A stretch of 40,740 nucleotides of DNA from DATMNI01 sp035570275 (GTDB lineage: Bacteria > Acidobacteriota > Terriglobia > Bryobacterales > Bryobacteraceae), in NCBI GenBank assembly GCA_035570275.1, contig DATMNI010000113.1:1-40740 (forward strand). Reading direction: 5' to 3'. Below, one piece after another: positions 33,641 through 40,740 of this stretch; within the stretch, counting starts at the first letter, position 1; every line of letters begins with the position of its first letter. The notes beneath the pieces were generated by a model that did not search any database, was not told where the DNA came from, and saw nothing but the letters and a program-made list of their open reading frames with translations. Made by a program: the position numbers and the translations under genes.

Positions 33641-35749
33641 TTACTGCAGCCCGGCATCGAACGGTTGCAGCGCCGGAAGTCTCTTGGCCGCCCGGCCCGC
33701 CGCGCCTACGGCGGGGATCAGTATCTGCTCATCCACTGCGTAGATCGACGTACCATTTTTGAGGACCCTCATTTCGTTGAATGGGTGGCCATCCGGCACG
33801 GTGAGCGAGGGATGATCGAACGGCGCCTGCTCCCAACGCACGCGGTCGTCTGTCAGCGCCTTCAGGAACGCCACCAGATTGGCCTTGTCAGTGACGCTGA
33901 GATTCAGCGGAAAAATCGCCGGAGCGCGGTTGGTTGGATTGATGCCGAAAGCGGTAGTGTTGGAAGAATCCGTCCCGGCTCCATCGCCGCCGCGATTGTA
34001 AAAGTCCACAACCTGCTCCAACGTGGCCTGGCCGCCGTTGTGGAAGTACGGTCCGGTCAACTCCACATTGCGCAGCGAGGGGACTTTGAACGAGCCATCC
34101 ACCGAATCGCGGGCATTGTTGGTGATCGGAACACAGGGGTCAACCTGGAAATTACAGGTGAAAACGTTGATGACATCGGGACCGATCCCGAGCATGTACG
34201 GGCTTGACGCCCCGGGCGCTACGGCGTTCTTCGCCTGGCGCGCCCAGTTGAGCGGGTTGCCCCACGGGTCCGTCCCGCCGGCTCCAATATCATCGCCAGG
34301 CGGCCGCACGCCGATGTTGTAAAAGCCGCTGTCATAGAGCGATACGGCCCCATCGCCCATGATCATGTGCTCGATCAGGCCGCCTTCAAGTTGCAGTTCC
34401 TTTAAGGAACTGGCCGCGCCGGTGAACTCCGCCCCCTTGTGGCAGAAGATGCAACCGCCGTTGCCGTTGAAGACCTGGAAGCCGGTAACCTGCTGCGTAG
34501 TCATGGCGCTGATGTTGCCGTTCATGTATTGGTCGAACGGGGCGTTGTCGGAGACCAGCGTCGATTCGTAGAGCATGATCGCCAGGCCCCAGAACAGAGA
34601 GAAATTCTTCTCGATCTGACGGTAGCCGTCCGACGTGAGATAAGGCGAGCTCCAGAACTGGGAAGGGAACGCCTTCTTGATGAGGGCTTCGTAGCCGATA
34701 GTCAAACCCATTTTTCCCGCCCCACCAAAAAAACCGGGCGGATTGGCGTAGGGCCCCAGCACGCTGTCAGTGGGGTCTACGATCTGCTGGGCCAAGGGCT
34801 GCGAGCGCAGAAGCTTCTGCCCGATTTCCTCAAACACTCTGCCGCGGCAGGACATTTCCAGGTCGCTGCCGGGCGGACCCACTGCCTGTGAGGCCAGGCT
34901 GGCATCCGGTATCGCAATCGGCATGGGCGTAAGGTTGCCCAGGCTGTTGGCCACCATGACGCTGTTGAGGGGATCGACACCCGCGGTGACATCCCGAAGG
35001 CCGAACGGGCTGCGGCCGTTGAAAACATTATTGGCGCGGCCATCCCAGAAGTTGCGGAAGTTGAAAATTGCGTTGATGACCGTGGGTGTATTGCGGGGTT
35101 CCACCTGCCGCACATTGATACCGCCGACGGCGAACGTCGGATTGAGCGCGGCTGTGCACACTTCCAACTTCTTGGGATTGCGCGCGACATTGATGTGGTT
35201 GAAGTCCGCGCGGAATACGCCTTGAGACCCAACCACATCGTTGCTGTCAAACACGACCGTCGAGTTCCGGTTGAGGGGATCGGCCAACTGATGGAAAGGA
35301 AAGTCCAGCTTCGCCAAGGTATAGTTAGGACCGCCGCCCGGAGGCGGCCCCACTCTGCTGTTCCGGTGGGATGCGGTCAGATGCCATTGGTTCTGGAGCG
35401 CCGGGTTGGTGTTGCGCAGATCGGGGTCCATCTGGTTCTCGATGCGGTTGTCGGCGCCGGCATGAAAATGGCAACTGGCGCAGGCCAGTCCGTCACTGCC
35501 AGCCTGTTGATCCCAGAAGAACGCTTTGCCTAACACGATCGCCGTCTTGGTGTCGACGACGAACTGGGAAAGGTTGGCGGGCAGCGGTACTGGTACCTGG
35601 TTCAGCGGCCCCGGCTGCGGCGGCCGGTCCGGAGGAAACACCCCGGACTGCGCAAGTCCGTCGGGCGCGGTTATGGCGAACACTGCGATGGCGGCCACCA
35701 TGGCAGCGCGGCCGGGAGCAGGTAGTTGGTTGTTTCTTGCTTTGTTCAA
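33641..35749 (-). CDS. exported di-haem cytochrome c peroxidase/MauG-like protein
   Basis: 702 residues from a TTG at 35749 with AAGG six bases upstream; no better ATG lies in frame before the signal peptide (AAMVAAIAVFAITAPDGLAQ). Two covalent haem sites: CASCH at 90-94 and CIFCH at 433-437. Family landmarks are FFWDQQAGSDGLACASCH, NFWDGRANNVFNGRSPFG and KVPSLRNVELTGPYFHNGG. It is about twice the size of ordinary bacterial CcpA (about 330-350), with large inserts, as in MauG-related or rubber-oxygenase-like (RoxA) proteins; which of these applies cannot be decided by eye. Periplasmic or secreted oxidation is likely. First gene of the minus-strand block. Confidence 0.92.
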   Translation of the reverse strand: MNKARNNQLPAPGRAAMVAAIAVFAITAPDGLAQSGVFPPDRPPQPGPLNQVPVPLPANLSQFVVDTKTAIVLGKAFFWDQQAGSDGLACASCHFHAGADNRIENQMDPDLRNTNPALQNQWHLTASHRNSRVGPPPGGGPNYTLAKLDFPFHQLADPLNRNSTVVFDSNDVVGSQGVFRADFNHINVARNPKKLEVCTAALNPTFAVGGINVRQVEPRNTPTVINAIFNFRNFWDGRANNVFNGRSPFGLRDVTAGVDPLNSVMVANSLGNLTPMPIAIPDASLASQAVGPPGSDLEMSCRGRVFEEIGQKLLRSQPLAQQIVDPTDSVLGPYANPPGFFGGAGKMGLTIGYEALIKKAFPSQFWSSPYLTSDGYRQIEKNFSLFWGLAIMLYESTLVSDNAPFDQYMNGNISAMTTQQVTGFQVFNGNGGCIFCHKGAEFTGAASSLKELQLEGGLIEHMIMGDGAVSLYDSGFYNIGVRPPGDDIGAGGTDPWGNPLNWARQAKNAVAPGASSPYMLGIGPDVINVFTCNFQVDPCVPITNNARDSVDGSFKVPSLRNVELTGPYFHNGGQATLEQVVDFYNRGGDGAGTDSSNTTAFGINPTNRAPAIFPLNLSVTDKANLVAFLKALTDDRVRWEQAPFDHPSLTVPDGHPFNEMRVLKNGTSIYAVDEQILIPAVGAAGRAAKRLPALQPFDAGLQ

Positions 35750-36479
35750 TTCACACCTTCCTAAGAGTTACTGACTGAGCGTAGAATGGAGAGCCGCGCT
35801 GGAAAAGAAGGTAAGTATGGGAGACCGGCAGGGAGAAGTTATGGCGGCGGAACCCGGAATCTCCGGCACTCTTGCCGGATTGGGCGGGACCAACGGAGAA
35901 GGGCTGGAATTGCGGGCAAGATATCCGGAAGGCCGGTGTTTAGTGAATGTTAGGGCGTATAGTCGCGCGCTGGGGAGCGACCTTTCCCATTTGTTAGGGT
36001 TCGCCCAGCGTGAGCCAGTCCCCAGGCTTCCCAGGGTTGGCGGGTGGGGGAAGTACGCAGGATGCAGGCGGGAAACACCGCAGTGGCGGCCTTTATTTCA
36101 CTGTGAGGGGTCGGCCCGCCGCGCTGCAAGGGTCGTGCGTTGTCCGGGGCGGCAACGCGACGACGTCTCCCCGGCGCGCGAGGGACGGCGCGGACACTCC
36201 GGGCCCGACATTGAACCGGGGTTGATGACGGGAGCATGAAGAGCCATTCTCCACCTTGGCAGTGGCGCTCTCCACCGATGCTGTGGGCCATCATGCGGTA
36301 CAGCGAACTGGCAGCGAGCGTCAGTCTGCATGTCGAATCCACCTCCATTCAGACCGTGCTGGAGAGCGAATCGATTTGGAAAGACTGGACGGCCTCGGAG
36401 ATTCCATTTTCGATATTTTCGATAGATTGATTCTAAGTTAGCTGTTTAAACAGCAGAGACTCGAACCAGAAATCCGCAC
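35750..36479. other. 730-bp region without a supported gene
   Basis: Upstream of the di-haem protein gene; should hold its promoter. A plus frame from 35817 (140 codons) has a passable start context but no protein-like pattern, and shorter frames overlap it on both strands. An inverted repeat AGCTGTTTAAACAGC is present around 36439-36453 and might be a binding site. Confidence 0.45.
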
Positions 36480-36950
36480 CCGCAGGCACTGTGGTTACGG
36501 TAACCGGCAGCAACATGGCGCCCCTAGCCGGATCCGGCCTTCCGGGACGTGCAGTTTCCACGATATTGGAGCGCCGACGGCCGGCTGGTCAAAGACATGT
36601 ACTTCGCCGGCCGCTTCTCAGGTTATAACACCTGCCAGACGTACTATTCGAGCGATCCAATCCTATCCCTGGCCATCGAACCCAACACTTCCGGAATGCT
36701 GGTCGTGACCGGCGCCGGCCTGTACTATACCGACCGGCGGGAGCCAGTTCCAGATAATCTTTATCGGACGGTATTGACCGAAGAGCCGCTGTACGGGCTC
36801 CAGGTTCTCTTCGATCCGACGGTTCCAGGAGATCAGCGCTATCTGACCCTGACGCCCGTACCTTATGCCGGCGCGTCCAAAATGGTGCAGTACCGCTTCT
36901 GGGTCCAGGCCCCGGACGGCGGGCATTGGGGGCTTACCCAGAACGGCGAG
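36480..36950 (+). pseudogene. remnant of an unidentified secreted-type protein
   Basis: Looks coding but broken. One frame near 36483-36530 reads PAGTVVTVTGSNMAPLAG, like the edge of an Ig-type domain. The frame then changes and continues as FRDVQFPRYWSADGRLVKDM, LSLAIEPNTSGMLVVTGAGL, YYTDRREPVPDNLYRTVLTE and MVQYRFWVQAPDGGHWGLTQ. No start codon with a ribosome site is found. Protein-like character fades near 36950, the same place where the nucleoside hydrolase on the other strand loses homology. No family assigned. Confidence 0.4.
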
Positions 36951-37915
36951 CCATGGCTGAGATCGACGTCCATGTAGACAAGACGCTCCTTCGTGATGAT
37001 GCTGGGATCGAGCCATGCACAAGCCGCGAGTTCATCCCACTGATAGTAGCGCTGATCCGAATATTTGGCGATATACTGGCCAGCCGGCTGTCGAGATCGT
37101 GAGATGGGATCGAGCATCTGTTGGGTGAACATAGTTTTGATCGAGACGTCCACAGTTGTCGCATCAATCCGCGGCCACTGAGCGCGCAGCACGATGTGCG
37201 CGGCTTCGGGGTCAAACCAGAAGTTAAATTCGTGGCGGGGACTCGTCGCGAATTCCTGGTCATCGGTCTGCGGATTCAAGCTTCCACCCATGAGAAAAAT
37301 TCCCTTCGTCATCTCCGGAAAATGGGGATCGATTGAGATCGCCAGCGCGATGTTCGTGAGCGGCCCGTCACCGAAAATAGTCACCTCATGCGGGTGGGCG
37401 CGGACCTGACGAATCAGAAAGTGTGCGGCGTCTTCATCGATCGGCCTCGTGCGTGGCGTTCCTTCCTCCAGCGTCGGGATCACCCAAGGGCCATGGGTCG
37501 GGATCGGCGGCGCCACGGCGCCCGACGGCGCGGCCAAATCGGCCGTTTGATGGCCCCATGCTCCCAGCCATAGCGGTTTTCCGATCAACTGCGCTGCAAG
37601 ACGGGTCTCTTCTTGCGTACGTACCAGAGGGAAAACTGCCCCTGGCACTACCGGTACGTTGGTGCGCCCCATCAGTTCGAGCATGCGCAACGTGTGCTGC
37701 ACTTCTTCGTCACGCCAGTCATCGCCGCTCGCGATCGTGATGCCCAGGACCTCGACTTGCGGCGATTGGAGCAACGCCATCATCGACATTTGGTGCGTAC
37801 CGCCGGGGCCGGCGCCATCCGCGTCGATCAGAACCAGTTGTCTCTGCGCAAACCCGGCAGTCGCCATCGCCATCAGGGGGAAAAGGTATAGGACGAGTCG
37901 CATTTGGTGAAGCAT
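36863..37915 (-). CDS. exported nucleoside hydrolase-like protein, C-terminus replaced
   Basis: 350 codons, ATG at 37915. Signal peptide MRLVLYLFPLMAMATAGFAQ, then an inosine-uridine nucleoside hydrolase fold: QLVLIDADGAGPGGTHQM, VEVLGITIASGD, RMLELMGRTNVPVVPGA, HPHEVTIFGDGPLTNIALAI, FLMGGSLNPQTDDQEF and HEFNFWFDPEAAHIVL. The usual N-terminal Ca-binding cluster DxDxxxDD is DADGAGPGG here, lacking the tandem Asp; some acidobacterial relatives share this, so the activity may differ. Homology ends at YMDVDLSHG (about 36950); the last 28 residues do not fit the family and are antisense to another broken frame, so the 3' end was probably lost in a rearrangement. Confidence 0.8.
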   Translation of the reverse strand: MLHQMRLVLYLFPLMAMATAGFAQRQLVLIDADGAGPGGTHQMSMMALLQSPQVEVLGITIASGDDWRDEEVQHTLRMLELMGRTNVPVVPGAVFPLVRTQEETRLAAQLIGKPLWLGAWGHQTADLAAPSGAVAPPIPTHGPWVIPTLEEGTPRTRPIDEDAAHFLIRQVRAHPHEVTIFGDGPLTNIALAISIDPHFPEMTKGIFLMGGSLNPQTDDQEFATSPRHEFNFWFDPEAAHIVLRAQWPRIDATTVDVSIKTMFTQQMLDPISRSRQPAGQYIAKYSDQRYYQWDELAACAWLDPSIITKERLVYMDVDLSHGSPFWVSPQCPPSGAWTQKRYCTILDAPA

Positions 37916-38282
37916 TATATATGGTCTGGCCCTGTTATTCGAAGGCGCCTGGACCAGAATCGGAATGCCGGCGCGTTAACCACTCTCCGAAACGCCCTAT
38001 CCGCCGAAGTGGTCGCGTTGGGGGAAACGCCGAGGGCAGGTGTCAGGCCCCTGGGCCAATCTCCCCCAAGGCCGCTTCGGGCAAATGGAGCGTGGACCAG
38101 CACGTCATGCGTCGGTAAACGCTACGCGACAAGGCAGGACCTATCGCTCAGACTGTCGGGCTGGGGCCGCGGCGGGGCCAAAGTCCGAGTCGGCGACAAA
38201 TCGTCAACTTGAATTTCACCCAGAATTGGACTTCCCTCTGCGAAAGTCATCTCCCTAAGCCGTTGAGATAGACTTCTAGTCG
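37916..38282. other. 367-bp divergent spacer
   Basis: Between the divergent nucleoside hydrolase and peptidase genes; promoters for both are expected here. No gene is seen. Short stretches (CTCCCCCAAGGCCGCTTC near 38059; CAAAGTCCGAGTCGGCGAC near 38178) resemble parts of the 39900-40080 repeat region in the same order, suggesting a decayed copy of the same repeat. Confidence 0.45.
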
Positions 38283-39785
38283 ATGGCCGATTTTCGTTAC
38301 TGTACTTGGTCCGTCATAGTCCTCCTAGGATCTCAGTTGGCAGCCGCTCCCCGGCTTCGGTACGTCATCCACCCAACGCCTGATTCCGCGCAGATGCAAT
38401 TTGAGATGGAAGCGGAAGGGGAAGGCGCGAGTCGCGGCACAACGGTCGCGGGCGCTACAACACCCTTGAAATCCGGTGCATTCCAAGAGCCGAGAATGAG
38501 TTCGCAGTACTTCTATATTCTCGGGAACCGTAACTTTCCCCTTCCCAACTGGCCAGATACGAGAGCCGTACGCTGCGAGATCCGGTGGGTCGGATTCCCG
38601 CCGTCGTGGCTCATCGTTAACAGCTACGGAGTGGCGCATCGCGTTCAGCGTTTCTCAACCACGATGGCCGATCTGAGGAAGGCCGTGTTCGTGGGCGGTG
38701 ATTTCCGAATTCAGCCGGTTTCGCAGGCGGCGCCGGGTTTGCGCCTGGTGACGCGAGGCCGCTGGCATTTTCCGGATGAGAGCGTTACGAAACTGTTGGA
38801 CAGACTCTACCGGGCCGATTTTGCCATCTGGCGAGATGGAGGACTCAAGGATCACTTCGTGTGGATGCTCCCAACGCCCGACTCTGGGCCACATGAGGGG
38901 GAGAATCGCACTCACGGCCTGATCTTCTACGGAGGGGAGGAGACTGAGGACATTCGCGACTTTGCTTTTCTTCTCTCCCACGAGTTGTTCCACGCATGGA
39001 ACCCTCACCGGCTTACTCCTCCGGACTTTGACGAGCGCCTTTACTGGTTTACGGAAGGCGTAACCGACTTCTATGCCGCCGTGACCCTTCTTCGCACAGG
39101 CATCTGGGGCTTTGAGCAGTTCGTCTCTAAACTCAATGCCGTAAGCCGGGAGTATTACGATTCCCCCAAACGCAATCTGTCCGCCGACGAAATGGTAGTC
39201 CAACGAAGAACGAACCTCGCTGCGGAGCGGCTGCCGTATCAGCAAGGATTTTTGTTGAGTGCGAATTGGAATCTAAGGATTCGTGAGCGTTCGCACGGGG
39301 CCCAATCGCTGGATTCCGCGCTGCGTCAATTGAAGAGCACTTCCCGTCGAGTCCTCTCTAACGACCGTATTGAGCGGGCACTTGCTGCGGCAGGGGTACC
39401 GGAAACTGGTACGGAAATCGAAAAGTCGATCTTGCGTGGAGAGACCATCAGCCTGGTGCCAAATGCGCTCGGAAACTGCGCCACGGAGACTTTCGCAGCC
39501 GCCGGCTTCGACATCGGTTTCGACTACGAGAAATCCAGCAAGGCGAACAGAGTCATGAATGTAAAACCCGACAGCGCGGCATACGACGCTGGAATGCGCG
39601 AGGGCCAAAGCCTCCTGAGTAGAGATCTCGTCCTGGGTGATCCTGGTTATCAGGCAAGACTGGAAATAAGCGATGAACGCGGACGAAGATGGATCAGTTT
39701 TTACCCAATCTCACGGAATCGCGCGTCCATTCCTCAGTTCCGTCTGGACAAGACCGGCGAGTCTTGCACGGAGCTCTTTCGGTAA
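38283..39785 (+). CDS. secreted M61-type zinc metallopeptidase
   Basis: 500 residues. Short signal peptide (TWSVIVLLGSQLAAAP), N-terminal beta domain, then a gluzincin catalytic domain with SHELFHAWNPHRL (His233, Glu234, His237) and the downstream WFTEGVTDFYA, whose Glu258 is the third zinc ligand. Both motifs match family M61 (glycyl aminopeptidase-like). The C-terminus around residues 425-470 resembles a degenerate PDZ domain (VKPDSAAYDAGMREGQSLL). Length is slightly below the usual 550-600. ATG at 38283 without an obvious ribosome site. Divergent from the nucleoside hydrolase; role probably peptide scavenging outside the cytoplasm. Confidence 0.88.
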   Translation: MADFRYCTWSVIVLLGSQLAAAPRLRYVIHPTPDSAQMQFEMEAEGEGASRGTTVAGATTPLKSGAFQEPRMSSQYFYILGNRNFPLPNWPDTRAVRCEIRWVGFPPSWLIVNSYGVAHRVQRFSTTMADLRKAVFVGGDFRIQPVSQAAPGLRLVTRGRWHFPDESVTKLLDRLYRADFAIWRDGGLKDHFVWMLPTPDSGPHEGENRTHGLIFYGGEETEDIRDFAFLLSHELFHAWNPHRLTPPDFDERLYWFTEGVTDFYAAVTLLRTGIWGFEQFVSKLNAVSREYYDSPKRNLSADEMVVQRRTNLAAERLPYQQGFLLSANWNLRIRERSHGAQSLDSALRQLKSTSRRVLSNDRIERALAAAGVPETGTEIEKSILRGETISLVPNALGNCATETFAAAGFDIGFDYEKSSKANRVMNVKPDSAAYDAGMREGQSLLSRDLVLGDPGYQARLEISDERGRRWISFYPISRNRASIPQFRLDKTGESCTELFR

Positions 39786-40251
39786 TGCGCGGCGAACAAG
39801 GTGAGGCAAACGGCCAACCTGGCCGAATGTCGATGAGGCGTCTGGCGCTCAAGTTGACGAGAAACGCCCGTTGCTGACATCTGCTCGGCTCAGTGGACCA
39901 GATCCTCCCTGACGGCGAAGGGTTTACTAATGTGGTGCTGCGGCCCAGCCTCCCATCACGGGCCCGGAAATCGCCTTCTGTTCCGTTGGGACCGACCCTC
40001 CGCCGATGGAGTGGGTGATCTCCCCGAAGGCCGTTTCCGGCCCCCCGAGCGGCAGAAGTCCGAGATGGCGACTACACGCTCATGTGGTTTCACGACCTGG
40101 CGCGTTTAACGGGACTGATCGTGGTCTGCTTCGGTCGGTTTTGCGTCCGTGGTCTCCCGTTCCCAAATGGAGGCACCTGGGGCACCCATTTCAGTGGAAG
40201 AACACACTTCCATGGCACCCAGGCCCCGCCTCAAAGTCAGAATCCTCCGCT
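39786..40251. other. 466-bp spacer holding dispersed repeat copy B
   Basis: No gene is supported between the peptidase and the AraC-type regulator, whose ends converge here. It contains repeat copy B (39908-39980). Frames such as 40082-40372 (start MWFHDLARLTG) look partly protein-like but match no family I know and run antisense into the regulator. Confidence 0.45.
39908..39980 (+). repeat. dispersed repeat, copy B
   Basis: About 73 bp matching the reverse complement of 9072-9146, 31 kb away. Followed at about 40018-40070 by GATCTCCCCGAAGGCCGTTT and AGAAGTCCGAGATGGCGAC, pieces of which recur weakly near 9001-9014 and in 38055-38195. Confidence 0.65.
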
Positions 40252-40740
40252 TCAAAAATCTTCTAATATTCCGGCATCACCGTGGCCTTCAAAACTACGT
40301 TTGAGGTATTCACCAGGGTTGGCCCCGACAACTCGCTTGAACGCCTTACTGAACGCAGCGTCGGACTCGTAACCGACCAACCGAGCGATGTCTATGAGCT
40401 TTTTGTCACGCTGTTGTAGTAACTGCATCGCCTTCTGCATCCGCCACTCGGTTACATATTCCAGTGGTGTTTGTCCGAGTAGCTCTTTAAAACGTGCTGC
40501 GAATGCGGAGCGAGACATGCCCGCCGCTTCGGCCAGGGATTCGACCGTCCAGGGTGTATTCACTCTGTCGTGAATGGCACTCAGGGCAGCGCCCATTTTG
40601 GGATCGAAAACCGCACGAAGCCATCCTTTGTTGCGTTCCGGTCCCGACGCGATGTGCGCCCGGAGCATTTGGATAAACAGAACCTCAGCTAGCCGATTCG
40701 CGACTATTTCAGATCCCGGCACCTGTTCTGCCATTTCTGA
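40252..40740 (-). CDS. AraC-family transcriptional regulator (partial, runs off the window)
   Basis: The last 160-odd residues of a regulator whose frame is still open at the window edge. The C-terminal DNA-binding domain is complete: first HTH WTVESLAEAAGMSRSAFAAR, then TPLEYVTEWRMQKAMQLLQQ, and second HTH IDIARLVGYESDAAFSKAFK with the terminal PGEYL. The preceding segment (EIVANRLAEVLFIQMLRAHI) is the junction seen in AraC proteins with an N-terminal cupin_6 effector domain, which lies outside the window. Such regulators often control oxidoreductase genes; the target here is not visible. Confidence 0.9.
   Translation of the reverse strand, partial: SEMAEQVPGSEIVANRLAEVLFIQMLRAHIASGPERNKGWLRAVFDPKMGAALSAIHDRVNTPWTVESLAEAAGMSRSAFAARFKELLGQTPLEYVTEWRMQKAMQLLQQRDKKLIDIARLVGYESDAAFSKAFKRVVGANPGEYLKRSFEGHGDAGILEDF

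Noticed and set aside
35817..36239. 140-codon plus frame upstream of the di-haem gene
   Set aside because: Start context is passable, but the product has no protein-like pattern and several other empty frames overlap it.
36439..36453. AGCTGTTTAAACAGC palindrome as a regulator site
   Set aside because: Perfect but isolated in a gene-free area about 700 bp from any start codon, so no gene can be tied to it.

Overview
The window looks like chromosomal DNA from a soil-type Acidobacteriota of the Solibacter/Bryobacter kind. Three family signatures point there: a secreted protein ending in a TIGR03437 domain (20910-22400), a decayed TIGR03435 protein (10570-10900), and several secreted beta-rich proteins of types common in that group. 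The DNA is GC-rich and starts are often ATG with a clear Shine-Dalgarno, with some GTG and TTG. Taxonomy is inferred from these families, not from a marker gene.

Layout. (1) 0.2-4.4 kb: an aldo/keto reductase, then a tight minus-strand operon of a small lipoprotein, a geranylgeranyl-reductase-type flavoprotein and hemL, coupled by two ATGA overlaps. (2) 4.57-14.7 kb: a tRNA-His gene followed by an eroded integrated element. Its tyrosine integrase (frameshifted) ends inside the tRNA gene and is preceded by an excisionase-like protein and unknown small genes. Beyond lies a graveyard of broken genes: amidohydrolase, B3 metallo-beta-lactamase cut at an IS21-like end, TIGR03435 protein, a second integrase cut at a 118-bp MITE-like element, and an N-truncated DUF1080-like protein. 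A few intact small genes are interspersed (cupin, lipocalin-like, HEAT repeat, hypotheticals). (3) 15.0-35.8 kb: a secreted redox and surface-protein locus. Tat-exported multicopper oxidase and SCO protein (plus strand) converge on a kinase-regulator-kinase signalling set. Then, all on the minus strand, come a di-haem peroxidase/MauG-like protein, a PKD-type secreted protein, a 2816-residue TIG-repeat giant and a propeller-TIGR03437 protein. (4) 36.4-40.7 kb: a truncated nucleoside hydrolase meeting another broken reading frame, an M61-type peptidase, and an AraC-type regulator cut by the window edge.

Working idea: the 15-36 kb block may be one functional unit. An extracellular copper oxidase (assembled with SCO help) and a di-haem enzyme would carry out oxidation outside the cytoplasm, the TIG/PKD/propeller proteins would be the large secreted or surface scaffold, and the duplicated kinases with one NarL-type regulator would control it. 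That link is inferred from neighbourhood only; no substrate can be read from the sequence.
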